DNA of 64,000 bases from an uncultured Lachnospiraceae bacterium (GCA_947176505.1 CAMWQW010000011.1:62001-126000); one strand, 5' to 3'; shown: positions 41,198 to 50,916, counted from the stretch's first letter. Notes: generated from the sequence alone by a model not told the origin. Made by a program: numbers and translations.

Positions 41198-44100
41198 ATG
41201 CTAAATAAACAGATTATTAACGAAATCACCGGCGCCACCATCTATACTAGAGGATTTGAACTGTTTCGGCAAAATAAAGTGTTGACTTTTCAGTCCAAAG
41301 AGCAGGACGAAGAAATTATCATGAAAGCCGTCGTGCAGGGCAGCGGAAAGAAAAAATACAAAGTAGAGCTTGTCTACAATACATTTTATGAAGAACTGTC
41401 CGAATGCTTCTGCGACTGTCCCGCTTTTTACAACTATGACGGTATCTGCAAGCATTGTGCCGCCGTACTCCTAGAGTGCGAAAACCGTCTTGACGTACAG
41501 CAATCGATTTTTGACTATATAGAGGAACCGGGATCTGTCGGTCAAAAACGTAGACTCTCCGGCTATATCGCTCCGAAAGACGGGCGTTTTCTCCCCAAGT
41601 CCCGCTCCAAAGAAACAACTCCGGTCATCAAAGATTTGCTTAGACGCCAGAGAGTGAAATCCACCCTCCCCTTAATGCAGGACACGCCCTATGAAAAGAT
41701 ATCTCTGGAACCCCATTTCAAATGCAGTGAGAATAGCGCTGCGGTAGAATTTAAAATCGGAATGGACACCCGATATGTCCTCAAGAATGTGTTCGAGTTC
41801 GCTGAAAATATAGAATCGTGCGCCGAATATTCCTATGGAAAAAAACTAAAATTTGTTCATACCATAAGCGCCTTTGAACCGCTGTCTCAAAAAATCGTAA
41901 AATTCATTCTTGACTGGATCTGGGAAAACGGCAGCCGCTATATTGAGTACGATTATTACTCCTACACGCCGACATTGCCGAAGCTGCGCCAGCTCCCCCT
42001 TAACGGAACAGACTTGGAGGAACTTTTATCTATTTTAAAGGACAGCCCTGTACTAATTGATGTGAATGGTTTAGGAGAAAATATCTGGTATCAGACAGAC
42101 CGCCGGTTAATCCGTCGAATGCGGATTACAGGCAAAAGAGAAGGCATTGAAGTAAAATCCGAATCCTTAACAGCATTTTTCTCTACCCATTTCGTCTTTA
42201 CCCTTCAGGACGGACTCATCTATCGGGAAAGCAGAGAAACACTTTCACCAATACAGGATTTTTTATCCTGCCTGCCCGAACTTCCGGGAACGACATTTTA
42301 TGTTGATAGAAGCGACATTCCCATGTTCTGTCGGGAATTGCTTCCTCTTTTAGAGAAGCATTATGAATGTGAACGTGTAAATTTCAGTGAAGCAGATTAC
42401 GGTGTGGAACCCGTCTCCTTTGAAATCTATCTGGACGCACCGCAAAAAGATTTCATTACCTGCAAGGTCTATGCCATCTACGGAGAAAGAAAGTTCGAAG
42501 TCTATAAAAAAGACGAAGAACGCACAGGGCGGGATGCCGTCAAAGAAATTCAGGTAGGAAACACAGTTGCTTCTTACTGCAATGCCTATGACGAAAAAGA
42601 ATACGCAATGGTCATTGCCGGGGATGAAGATAAAATCTATGACCTGCTCACGGCAGGTATTCCGCGCCTACAGGCGCTGGGAGACGTGTACGTCTCCGAT
42701 GCCCTAAAGAAAATCCGTGTAGTATACAGCGGCAAAGTAGAAGTGGGCGTATCCTTATCTGAAGATCTGCTGGAACTGACCATGCATACCACTGAATTGT
42801 CCAAAGAGGAATTAATCGAAATACTATCTAAATATGATAAAAAGAAAAAATACTTCCGCCTAAAGAGCGGCAGCTTTATCCAGACAGAAGACGAAGGAAT
42901 CCAGACACTTCTGAACCTCAGAAACAATCTGAACCTGACAGACATACAGTTACGCCAAGAAACTGTCACACTGCCCAAATACAGAGCTCTTTATCTGGAT
43001 AACGAACTTCAAGAAGCGCAAGATGTATCGACCCTCCGCAATGAAGCCTTTCAGGAACTGGTCCGGAATATGAAGACCGCTGATGAGAATGATTTTGAGG
43101 CGCCGGCAAGTCTGGAATCTACTTTGCGCCCTTATCAGATTGCCGGCTTTACATGGCTTAAGACACTGTACCATAACGGTTTCGGAGGCATACTGGCTGA
43201 TGATATGGGACTGGGCAAGACACTACAAACCATTGCTTTTTTACTGTCAGAATATCTGGAAGCAAAATTCACAGATAATCGGCGCGTATTGATTGTCACC
43301 CCTGCATCCTTGGTTTTTAACTGGAAAAACGAGTTTTCCCTCTTCGCTCCCAGTCTTCCCGTCAAAATGGTGACAGGCAGCGCCGATGAACGACGGGAAT
43401 TCATACGCGGTGCACAGAGCAGAGATATTTTGGTCACTTCCTACGAATTGCTAAAAAGAGATCTGGATGCTTATGAGGGCATTCCCTTTTTCTGTCAGAT
43501 CATAGACGAGGCACAGTATATTAAGAACCATAATACGCAGGCAGCAAAAGCAGTCAAAGCAATAGAATCAAAATGCCGCTTTGCCCTCACCGGCACACCG
43601 ATTGAAAACAGGCTGAGCGAGCTTTGGAGTATTTTCGACTACCTCATGCCGGGACTCCTGTACAGATACCAGCGTTTCCGTACAGAAATCGAAATACCTG
43701 TGGTGCAGAATCAAGATGAAGCTGCCATGAACAAACTTCAGAAAATGGTCAGACCGTTTATCCTGCGTAGATTGAAAAAAGACGTTCTTACCGATCTGCC
43801 GGATAAGCTGGAAAAATGCATGTACGCCAATATGGAGGGCGAACAACAGAAGCTCTACTATGCTCACGTCCAGAGAATCCGCATGATGTTGGACAAACAG
43901 TCAGATGAGGAATTTAAGACGGCTAAGATACAGATTCTTTCCGAGCTCACCAAGTTAAGACAGTTATGCTGCGATCCTGCGCTCATTTATGAGAAATATG
44001 ACAGCCCCAGCGCCAAATCCGCCATGTGCATAGACCTAATCAAAAACGCGGTGTCGGGCGGTCACAAGGTACTTCTATTCTCACAGTTTACCTCTATGCT

Positions 44101-44521
44101 GGAAAATTTACAGGTAAAGCTGAGAGAAGAGGGGATATCCTATTACGTGCTTACAGGTGCTACGCCCAAAGAACAGCGTCTGAATCTGGTGGAGAGCTTT
44201 AATCGAGATGAAACCAATGTGTTCTGTATCTCTCTGAAAGCAGGCGGAACCGGACTCAATCTGACTTCTGCAGATATCGTCATCCACTTTGATCCATGGT
44301 GGAATCTGGCAGTACAGAATCAGGCCACCGACAGAGCGCACCGGATTGGTCAGACAAATGTTGTGAATGTCTATAAGCTGATTATGAAGGATACGATAGA
44401 AGAAAATATCATGAAGCTACAGGAACGTAAAAAAGAACTGGCAGAGCAGGTGCTCTCCGGTGAGGATCTGGGAACCGGAATCTTAACGAAGGAGGAATTG
44501 CTGGAATTATTGGCGGAGTGA
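41198..44521 (+). CDS. SWIM-domain SNF2-family helicase/ATPase
   Basis: 1107 residues. An N-terminal SWIM zinc finger (CFCDCPAFYNYDGICKHC) is near residues 69-86. A long middle region typical of bacterial SNF2-associated domains follows, then the SNF2 core from about 640: Walker A ADDMGLGKT (about 666), DEAQYIKN (about 770), LTGTPIENRLSELWS, and motif VI QATDRAHRIGQ (about 1040). This is the bacterial RapA/HepA-unlike SNF2 class found across Firmicutes. It probably translocates on double-stranded DNA; its cellular role is unknown. It stands alone on the plus strand and converges on spmA with a shared terminator. Confidence 0.92.
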   Translation: MLNKQIINEITGATIYTRGFELFRQNKVLTFQSKEQDEEIIMKAVVQGSGKKKYKVELVYNTFYEELSECFCDCPAFYNYDGICKHCAAVLLECENRLDVQQSIFDYIEEPGSVGQKRRLSGYIAPKDGRFLPKSRSKETTPVIKDLLRRQRVKSTLPLMQDTPYEKISLEPHFKCSENSAAVEFKIGMDTRYVLKNVFEFAENIESCAEYSYGKKLKFVHTISAFEPLSQKIVKFILDWIWENGSRYIEYDYYSYTPTLPKLRQLPLNGTDLEELLSILKDSPVLIDVNGLGENIWYQTDRRLIRRMRITGKREGIEVKSESLTAFFSTHFVFTLQDGLIYRESRETLSPIQDFLSCLPELPGTTFYVDRSDIPMFCRELLPLLEKHYECERVNFSEADYGVEPVSFEIYLDAPQKDFITCKVYAIYGERKFEVYKKDEERTGRDAVKEIQVGNTVASYCNAYDEKEYAMVIAGDEDKIYDLLTAGIPRLQALGDVYVSDALKKIRVVYSGKVEVGVSLSEDLLELTMHTTELSKEELIEILSKYDKKKKYFRLKSGSFIQTEDEGIQTLLNLRNNLNLTDIQLRQETVTLPKYRALYLDNELQEAQDVSTLRNEAFQELVRNMKTADENDFEAPASLESTLRPYQIAGFTWLKTLYHNGFGGILADDMGLGKTLQTIAFLLSEYLEAKFTDNRRVLIVTPASLVFNWKNEFSLFAPSLPVKMVTGSADERREFIRGAQSRDILVTSYELLKRDLDAYEGIPFFCQIIDEAQYIKNHNTQAAKAVKAIESKCRFALTGTPIENRLSELWSIFDYLMPGLLYRYQRFRTEIEIPVVQNQDEAAMNKLQKMVRPFILRRLKKDVLTDLPDKLEKCMYANMEGEQQKLYYAHVQRIRMMLDKQSDEEFKTAKIQILSELTKLRQLCCDPALIYEKYDSPSAKSAMCIDLIKNAVSGGHKVLLFSQFTSMLENLQVKLREEGISYYVLTGATPKEQRLNLVESFNRDETNVFCISLKAGGTGLNLTSADIVIHFDPWWNLAVQNQATDRAHRIGQTNVVNVYKLIMKDTIEENIMKLQERKKELAEQVLSGEDLGTGILTKEELLELLAE

Positions 44522-44523
44522 AA

Positions 44524-44547
44524 ACGGAGAGTTCTCACACTCTCCGT
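44524..44547. terminator. Bidirectional terminator between the SNF2 gene and spmA
   Basis: Stem ACGGAGAGT/ACTCTCCGT with a 6-nt loop, with AAAA before and TTTT after, so it works on both strands. The spmA stop codon lies in the loop, and its last codons form one arm of the stem. Confidence 0.85.
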
Positions 44548-45221
44548 TTTCTATCCCGCACCTTACAATACACCACCGCCACTGCCGTACTCACCGCCGT
44601 CGCCACAATTGCCGGAGCAATAATCCCCGCCGGATTCACGCTGCCATACTGCTGCCTGTAAGCAATCATATTGACAGGAATCAACTGCAACGACGAAATA
44701 TTAAGTATCAGGAACGTACACATCTCGTTGCTGGCAACTCGCTCCCGTGTGTGTTTTCCCACTTCAGATACTTTATCAAGATGTCCCGTCCCCTTATTCC
44801 ATCCTTTCGCACTCTTACCATCCGCCGAAATATACGCCGGATTTCCCCTTTCGCGCTCCAACTGCGCCAACGCCTCCATCGCCTTAAGCCCCGCCGGCGT
44901 GCACGCCCAGCCAAGCCCCAGCACATTAGCAATCAGATTCGTAGAAATATACTCCCTTGCGGGATGTCCTTTGGGAATCCGCGGAAAAAGGAAACTGATA
45001 AAAGGCTGTATCCCTCTGGTCAGCTTGGCAATCAAGCCGGACTTTTGTGCGATCTCCATAAGCCCAACCCACAGTGCCATCACGCCAATCATCGTAATGC
45101 ATAAAGACACTGCATCTCCGGCGGAATCCAGCGCTGCATTCGTAATATCTTCCATCCTGCCGGTAATTGCCCCATATATAATCCCAATCAATATCATAAA
45201 TGCCCAAATATAATTTAACAT
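44535..45221 (-). CDS. spmA: Spore maturation protein A (SpmA)
   Basis: 228 residues with about five hydrophobic segments. SpmA-family hallmarks are MLNYIWAFMILIGIIYGA at the start, AVSLCITMIGVMALWVGLMEIAQKSG, STNLIANVLGLGWACTPAGLKAM, NEMCTFLILNISSLQLIPVN and the C-terminal GSVNPAGIIAPAIVAT. It acts with SpmB in the developing spore to complete core dehydration. No clear ribosome site precedes the ATG, unlike nearly every other gene here. It lies alone between a helicase gene and a sugar-transport operon instead of next to spmB, which is at the other end of the window. Confidence 0.92.
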   Translation of the reverse strand: MLNYIWAFMILIGIIYGAITGRMEDITNAALDSAGDAVSLCITMIGVMALWVGLMEIAQKSGLIAKLTRGIQPFISFLFPRIPKGHPAREYISTNLIANVLGLGWACTPAGLKAMEALAQLERERGNPAYISADGKSAKGWNKGTGHLDKVSEVGKHTRERVASNEMCTFLILNISSLQLIPVNMIAYRQQYGSVNPAGIIAPAIVATAVSTAVAVVYCKVRDRKRRV

Positions 45222-45230
45222 AACAACACA

Positions 45231-45274
45231 AAAAGCCGCTGCTTCATATATGTAATATATTTTTACAACGGCTC
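45231..45274 (-). terminator. Terminator of the maltodextrin operon
   Basis: On the minus strand AGCCGTTG pairs with CAGCGGCT across a loop that itself contains an ATATAT palindrome, followed by TTTTTGTG. It lies about 90 bases after the malG stop and just before the spmA start. Confidence 0.65.
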
Positions 45275-45362
45275 CTATCCTTGCTAATTCTTGTTATTAA
45301 CATATGTTGTTATCTCTGTGCTTATTCTGGCAATTTGCGCAATCTTATTTTATTGTTTCCGC

Positions 45363-46196
45363 CTACCCTTTCACTGCACCGAAAGTCATCCCGTTGACGA
45401 AGAATTTCATCAGACAGAAGTATAGAATAACGATTGGCACCGCAATGAACACCGATCCGGCTGCAAAACGGGAAAATTCCGTTTCTCCAAGATTCATCAA
45501 GCCCACCGCTACCGTATAGAGATCCTTTTCTTTCAGCAGCAGCTTCGGCAGGATAAAATCACTCCACGGAAAAACAAAGCTGGTCAATGCCGTATACACA
45601 ATAATTGGTAGCGACAACGGCAGATTGATCTTATAAAACACTTGAAGATTCGTTGCCCCGTCAATCCTCGCCGCCTCATCTATGGAGATTGGTATCGTAT
45701 CAAAGAAACCTTTCTGTGTCAGATACCCCATCGGTGCGTTAGCGCTATAGATTAGAATCAATCCCCACATTTTATTGATCAATCCAAATTGTGTCATAAT
45801 AATATAGACCGCAATCATCCCCATAAAAGAAGGAAACATACCCAGCACCAATGTCGTCTTCATGATCATCTTCCTGCCGCTAAACTGAAATCTGGACATT
45901 GTATATGCCGTCAGGATGACCAGAAAGCTCCCAAGCAGGCAGCTCATCACGGCAATAAAAAGTGTGTTGCGAAACCACTGCGGATAGTTGTACATTTCCG
46001 TATCCGTAAACAGATTGCGAAAGGTATCCAGACTGTACTCCTGCGGAAAAAATCCCTTAAAGGAATAGATGGATCCTGACTTGCTGAAGGACGCAAGGAT
46101 CAGCCACAGGCACGGAAACAGAAATATAAAGCAGACCGCAATCAAAATCAGATGTGTCAGCGCAGTGTCAATCATGCGCGCAGTTTTTCTTTTCAT
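45363..46196 (-). CDS. malG: Maltose/maltodextrin-type ABC transporter permease (MalG-like)
   Basis: 277 residues with six transmembrane helices. The cytoplasmic EAA loop ISIDEAARIDGATNLQVFYKINLPLSLP is complete (motif EAARIDGA), and the C-terminus WSDFILPKLLL...FFVNGMTFGAVKG is typical of MalG. It forms the membrane channel with MalF for sugar import. The ATG overlaps the malF stop by four bases, so the two are made in equal amounts. It is the last gene of the operon. Sugar specificity is inferred from the neighbouring GH13 enzyme. Confidence 0.9.
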   Translation of the reverse strand: MKRKTARMIDTALTHLILIAVCFIFLFPCLWLILASFSKSGSIYSFKGFFPQEYSLDTFRNLFTDTEMYNYPQWFRNTLFIAVMSCLLGSFLVILTAYTMSRFQFSGRKMIMKTTLVLGMFPSFMGMIAVYIIMTQFGLINKMWGLILIYSANAPMGYLTQKGFFDTIPISIDEAARIDGATNLQVFYKINLPLSLPIIVYTALTSFVFPWSDFILPKLLLKEKDLYTVAVGLMNLGETEFSRFAAGSVFIAVPIVILYFCLMKFFVNGMTFGAVKG

Positions 46197-47530
46197 CGGA
46201 AAGTGTCCTCCTCTCTGTAGGATGTGCTGTTCGTATAAATCAGCAGGGAAATCAGTGACGTAATGATGAAAATGACCAGACTGATTGTTGCGCCTACATT
46301 ATAGTAATTATTATTGATTGACAGGTTATACAGCCAGTTGATCAGAAGGTCGGTATCACTGGCGAGGAAATAACCGTCTATATACAGCCCGCCCCTCAGG
46401 AAGAAAAAGATACCGAAATTGTTAAAGTTCCCGATAAACTGCGAAATCAGAACCGGTGTCGTAGAAAACAACACAAAAGGCAGCGTAATGTGACGGAACT
46501 GTTGGAACGCGCTGGCGCCGTCAATTTTTGCCGACTCCATCTGGCTGGCATCCCTATTAGAGAGAATGCCGGTAGCCAACAGCATAATGGAAGGTACGCT
46601 GATCCATGCATTGATTGTAAATCCGATGATTCTTGCCATCCACTTTGCATCAATATCCAGAAATCCCACTGCACGGTGCCCCATACCTGTAATAATCTGA
46701 TTCACCGGTCCGCCATAAGAGAACATGAACTTAAAGCCGAGCAGCGTGATAAATCCCGGCACCGCATATGCGAGCATAGGAAATGCCCTCCAGAACGCCT
46801 TACCCTTAACGCAGTCTTTATTCAGAAGGAGCGCCAATCCAAGCCCCGCAAAATAATTGACTGCCGTGGAGATTAACGCCCACATCAGGTTCCACCCCAG
46901 AATTCTGATGAAAGTCGGCGCGAATTGCGACAACGTCGCCACCTGCACGAAATTATCTATCCCCACCCAGTCTACCAGCTTGGGCGGAACCGTACTGCCT
47001 CCGTAATTGGTAAACGCAATCAGAATCATAAAGACAATGGGCAAAATATTGAAAACGCATACCCCAAGAATCGGTAGAAGCAAAACCGTCTTATAAAATT
47101 TGCGGTCCAGAAACTGTTTAAGCTCCTCCCGGAATCCCATTGGTCTGCCGCCTCTTTCGCAGAGCTTCTGCGTCTCATAAGCATCCTTAATATTGGACAG
47201 ATAGCAGTACACCAAGAAAAGTACCGCGATGGCAGACAGGATTCCCATCAGCAGCATGACTACGGAATTATCCCCTTCGATGCCAAGCCATGTATCCGCC
47301 TCCTGCGTTCCCAGCGTAAACAACCCCGCCAAATCCTTGAAGCCACGGTGTACAAAGTAGATAACCGCCATCACCAACACGGCAAAATAGCACAATCCCT
47401 TGCCAATCTGACCGTACAGCATCTGCCCCAGCCCCATTACGCACATACTCAGCTTTACATTTCTGCCCGCCCTTTTTAGCACATCATGCACTGTATTTTT
47501 TCTATTGCCTCTTTTCATACCATTCCTCAT
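46193..47530 (-). CDS. malF: Maltose/maltodextrin-type ABC transporter permease (MalF-like)
   Basis: 445 residues. Two extra N-terminal helices (about residues 30-60 and 85-110) precede the six-helix permease core, as in clostridial MalF proteins. The EAA-type loop is MESAKIDGASAFQQFRHITLP. It forms a heterodimer with the MalG-like permease. An alternative start four codons downstream (47518) has GAGG 6 bases upstream; the choice is open. No ATP-binding subunit is encoded in the operon, so a shared MsmX-type ATPase elsewhere is expected. Confidence 0.88.
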   Translation of the reverse strand: MRNGMKRGNRKNTVHDVLKRAGRNVKLSMCVMGLGQMLYGQIGKGLCYFAVLVMAVIYFVHRGFKDLAGLFTLGTQEADTWLGIEGDNSVVMLLMGILSAIAVLFLVYCYLSNIKDAYETQKLCERGGRPMGFREELKQFLDRKFYKTVLLLPILGVCVFNILPIVFMILIAFTNYGGSTVPPKLVDWVGIDNFVQVATLSQFAPTFIRILGWNLMWALISTAVNYFAGLGLALLLNKDCVKGKAFWRAFPMLAYAVPGFITLLGFKFMFSYGGPVNQIITGMGHRAVGFLDIDAKWMARIIGFTINAWISVPSIMLLATGILSNRDASQMESAKIDGASAFQQFRHITLPFVLFSTTPVLISQFIGNFNNFGIFFFLRGGLYIDGYFLASDTDLLINWLYNLSINNNYYNVGATISLVIFIITSLISLLIYTNSTSYREEDTFR

Positions 47531-47598
47531 TTCTTACCCACGTCCTCCGTGGCAAATATCACATCTTCAGATCCATCCTTGTCAGACTACCGACCACA

Positions 47599-49095
47599 CT
47601 ACTGCCCACCCGCAAGCGTGTGGATTGCATCATAGATTTGTTGATCCACCGACTCCAGCCCTTCCTTGATCAAATCAATCGACGTATATTTTTTATCCGT
47701 TGTGCGGAAAGCATCCTTTGCCAAATCCTGAAAAAAGGTCTGCGCCGGTGTCCATACCTGCTCAATCTCTCTGATAGATGGCATAATCACAATATCTCCT
47801 TGATCCAGATTGCGGTATATAATCTCGGAAATGCCGCCCGCCGCCTGCGCCGCATCGCTGCGCGCCGGCACAATACCTAAGTACTCGTGTCTTTTCATGA
47901 CCATCTCATAGTCCGTGGCAAATTCCACAAAAGCAAGACATGCATTGGGCGCCTTCGTATAAGCGCTGATTGCATAACCGTTGACACCGCCCATCGTCTT
48001 TAAAGGAATCAATTCCGGATTCTCCTCTGTCAGATCACCGCTGGCGGGTAATTTAGGCACCTGCGTGACAACCAGATTCTCTTCCGCTTTCTTCTCAGCC
48101 TCTTCCGCGCTTAAGCCTTCTTTCTCATACACATTGGTCAGTTCCCTCAAAAACAATGATGTGACATCCGGCGTTGTCATAGTGGCAAAATAAGTGCCAT
48201 CTGCCAGCTTACTGTAAGCGCTCACCGTAACGGAATCGTCGATACAGTCCTCATTCATCAATTCTGCCTGCTGTAGGATTACATTGGCGCCTACAGCCGC
48301 ATCCCCTGCCGCAAATCCGATATCCGTCGCATCCGTATTATTATCTCCAAATACATACCCGCCATAGGAGAAGAGGAATCCGGATGAAAAGTAGACATCA
48401 TACAGGGAACGCATATAACCGAATTTACCCTCGCCCCGGTCAACAATCTCCTTGGAATACCGATACATATCATTCCAGCTCTCCGCCATGTCCGGAATCT
48501 GGTTGCCATTCTTGTCCCACTCAGTCTCCCAATTATCAGGAAGCATATCTTTCCTGTAGAAAAGCATGGATGACTGGATATTGACAGGCACTCCCATAAT
48601 ATATTCCGTACCGTCCACGTCCGCTCTGTAGGCATCCCATGCCGCCTGCGGAATCATATCATAGCACGACATGCTTTGTGCCGGAATCGGATAAATGTGT
48701 TTCCCCTCCACATATTTCATCAAGACATCATTTGCCTGATAGAGCACATCCGGACCATACCCATAAGGACCATCGTCCGCCAGATTGCTATACTGATCCA
48801 TATTAGCATCCACAGCCACAATTCCGTACTCTGCATACTTCTCATTAAATGCGTCAATCAGCTCTTGAAAATATCCCTCGGAGATTGCCGTATCGTTCTC
48901 CAGAACACGGATGGTCACGCCTCTCTCCAGTTCTCCGCTGTAGATTCCTTTCAGTTCTGCCGCATCCGCACCTATTTCTTTTGCGTCGCCGTCCACCGTT
49001 TCCGGGGCGCTCTGCTCCGTCCCCGTCCCGCCGCATCCGGACATCATTCCGACGATCAATATTCCCGCCAGTATCATACTTCCGATCTTTTTCAT
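47599..49095 (-). CDS. malE: Extracellular sugar-binding lipoprotein (MalE-like)
   Basis: 498 residues. Lipobox MMSGCGG (Cys about 21) and a binding-protein family 1 fold follow: VTIRVLENDTAISEGYFQEL, NEKYAEYGIVAVDANMDQ, the hinge region VLYQANDVLMKYVE, VPVNIQSSMLFYRKDML and KTMGGVNGYAISAYTKAP. It captures malto-oligosaccharides outside the cell for MalFG. Start 49095 overlaps the stop of the upstream GH13 gene (ATGA), and the frame upstream of it has only a GTG. It is somewhat longer than E. coli MalE (about 370 mature residues), as usual in clostridia. Confidence 0.9.
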   Translation of the reverse strand: MKKIGSMILAGILIVGMMSGCGGTGTEQSAPETVDGDAKEIGADAAELKGIYSGELERGVTIRVLENDTAISEGYFQELIDAFNEKYAEYGIVAVDANMDQYSNLADDGPYGYGPDVLYQANDVLMKYVEGKHIYPIPAQSMSCYDMIPQAAWDAYRADVDGTEYIMGVPVNIQSSMLFYRKDMLPDNWETEWDKNGNQIPDMAESWNDMYRYSKEIVDRGEGKFGYMRSLYDVYFSSGFLFSYGGYVFGDNNTDATDIGFAAGDAAVGANVILQQAELMNEDCIDDSVTVSAYSKLADGTYFATMTTPDVTSLFLRELTNVYEKEGLSAEEAEKKAEENLVVTQVPKLPASGDLTEENPELIPLKTMGGVNGYAISAYTKAPNACLAFVEFATDYEMVMKRHEYLGIVPARSDAAQAAGGISEIIYRNLDQGDIVIMPSIREIEQVWTPAQTFFQDLAKDAFRTTDKKYTSIDLIKEGLESVDQQIYDAIHTLAGGQ

Positions 49096-50840
49096 AATAC
49101 GCACCCGCCTTTCTTTCTCTTGATAATCGCAAACCCGTCTTTTTTCATGCTTCCGGAGATCTTACCTTGTCTCGCTTCCCCTCTCATCTGCAAAAGATTT
49201 GCCACCAATATCTCGCCCGTCAGATTCAGCTCCTCTGCTTCATTTGACTCATTTGCCACAAGCAGTAATTCTTCCTCGCCCAGCCATCTGCTTAAGTAAA
49301 ACAGCTTTCCGCGGGAAGTAATTCGAATCTCGCCCCGCTGCACAGTCTTCTGTCTGCGAAGCACCAGCAGCCGCTTAATCTGTCTCATGAAATCCTCATC
49401 CCGGTTTTCCCAGTTCCAGTCAAAGCAGCGCCTGTTATCCGGATCATATCCGCCTTCCAGTGGTATTTCCGTCCCGTAATAAATGCAGGGTGCACCCGTG
49501 AACATACACATCACCGCCATCGCCGAAAGCACCTTGTCCTTATTACAGTTCACACTGGTATAAAAGCGGTCCGTATCGTGGGAATCTAACAGGTTCATCA
49601 TCATGGCATTGACCTGTCCTGTATTGCGCATCAGCAGCTCATTAAGCTTCCACGCAAACTCCTGCGCTCCGAAATCTTCAAAAGCATAATAGTCTAAGCA
49701 TGCTTTGGTAAATGCATAGTTCATAATGCTGTCATACTGATCCCCCCGCAGAAAACTATTGGCATCATGCCAGTTCTCTCCGATGATTACACAGTCTTTC
49801 TTAGTCTCTTTGACTCGTTTTCTGAAGGTTCTCCAGAAGTCGTGGGAAATCTCGTCAGAAACATCCAGCCTCCATCCGTCTATATCATATTTCCTGATCC
49901 ATGAAATCGCAATATCCAGCAAAAAATCCTGTACTTCTTTATTGGACGTGTTAAATTTGGGCATGTATGCGCAAAACGAGAAGACCTCATAATTCAAATG
50001 ATCTCGATCCGGTTTATCACCGTCTATGATAAACCAATCAAAATACGGCGATTCCTTTCCACGTCTGATTACATCCTGAAACTGCGGCAAAAACTCACTG
50101 CAATGATTAAACACCGCATCCAGAACAACCCGCATACCCTGTCTGTGCGCTTCCTCCACCAATCTTCCGAAATCCTCATTGGTGCCAAAATGCTCGTCTA
50201 CCGTATAATAATCGGAGATATCATACTTGTGATTCGAAACGGCACGGAAGATTGGCGTAAGATACAGGGCATTCGCCCCAAGCTCCTTAATGTAATCCAG
50301 CCGCATGGTAATCCCCGGAAGATCGCCTCCCGCAAAGCTTTTGGGTGTCGGTCTGCCGCCCCACTCCATATTGATGTAGCTCTTGTCTTTCTCCTTCTTT
50401 CCGATACAGAACCGATCCACGAAGATTTCATAGAACACAGCCTCCCGCAGCCAGTCCACTTCCTCATGAATATCCGCCTTATTGATATAGGGCAGCTGGA
50501 AAAAATTAAAGTACCCGAGCGTAAAATCATAAGTCTCACTTAACCCGTCCTCTGAAAAATAATATCCTTTTCCGTTTTCCCATATACGGAACACATAAGC
50601 TAACCGCACATCCGAGAGTAAAAGCTGCGTCTCGTAATAAGCAAAAAGCTTATCCTCATAACATCGCTCCATACACACACTTTGCTGCTTCTCATGAATC
50701 TCGTATTTACATTCATAGATCACTTCCACCTTCTCAATGATATCCCTTCTGTCCAGCCTGAGTCTGATTGCCAGACTGTGCTCGCCCCGCGGGAAACAAT
50801 ATTTAGAATCGGGCACATGCATTATTCCCTGTTCATTCAT
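49092..50840 (-). CDS. GH13 family alpha-glucan hydrolase (neopullulanase/cyclomaltodextrinase-like)
   Basis: 582 residues without a signal peptide, so cytoplasmic. An N-terminal beta domain resembling CBM34 is followed by a GH13 barrel with region I DAVFNHC, region II GWRLDVSDE (nucleophile Asp about 324), region III IIGENWHD (acid Glu about 354) and region IV LLDSHDTDR (Asp about 421). It has the GH13_20-like AVFYEIFVDRF start of the barrel. It hydrolyses imported maltodextrins or cyclodextrins. It heads the operon before malE-malF-malG. Start 50840 is preferred for ribosome-site spacing; an ATG at 50852 is the alternative. Divergent from lacI. Confidence 0.9.
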   Translation of the reverse strand: MNEQGIMHVPDSKYCFPRGEHSLAIRLRLDRRDIIEKVEVIYECKYEIHEKQQSVCMERCYEDKLFAYYETQLLLSDVRLAYVFRIWENGKGYYFSEDGLSETYDFTLGYFNFFQLPYINKADIHEEVDWLREAVFYEIFVDRFCIGKKEKDKSYINMEWGGRPTPKSFAGGDLPGITMRLDYIKELGANALYLTPIFRAVSNHKYDISDYYTVDEHFGTNEDFGRLVEEAHRQGMRVVLDAVFNHCSEFLPQFQDVIRRGKESPYFDWFIIDGDKPDRDHLNYEVFSFCAYMPKFNTSNKEVQDFLLDIAISWIRKYDIDGWRLDVSDEISHDFWRTFRKRVKETKKDCVIIGENWHDANSFLRGDQYDSIMNYAFTKACLDYYAFEDFGAQEFAWKLNELLMRNTGQVNAMMMNLLDSHDTDRFYTSVNCNKDKVLSAMAVMCMFTGAPCIYYGTEIPLEGGYDPDNRRCFDWNWENRDEDFMRQIKRLLVLRRQKTVQRGEIRITSRGKLFYLSRWLGEEELLLVANESNEAEELNLTGEILVANLLQMRGEARQGKISGSMKKDGFAIIKRKKGGCVL

Positions 50841-50881
50841 GTTAACTTCCATCCTCTTTTATGATTAATCTAAGTATTACA

Positions 50882-50910
50882 TTGACAAAAAATGACACTG
50901 AGTATATAAA
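50882..50910 (+). promoter_or_regulatory. Promoter of the LacI regulator gene (predicted leaderless)
   Basis: TTGACA (50882-50887), 17 bp, TATAAA (50905-50910). The predicted start, about 7 bases on, coincides with the ATG at 50917, and no ribosome site precedes the ATG. Confidence 0.75.
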
Positions 50911-50916
50911 TAAGCT

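Noticed and set aside
50841..50916. LacI operator in the divergent GH13/lacI promoter region
   Set aside because: I looked for TGCTTAAC or TTAACC-GGTTAA palindromes here and found none; only the two sites at 52995 and 53101 are clear.
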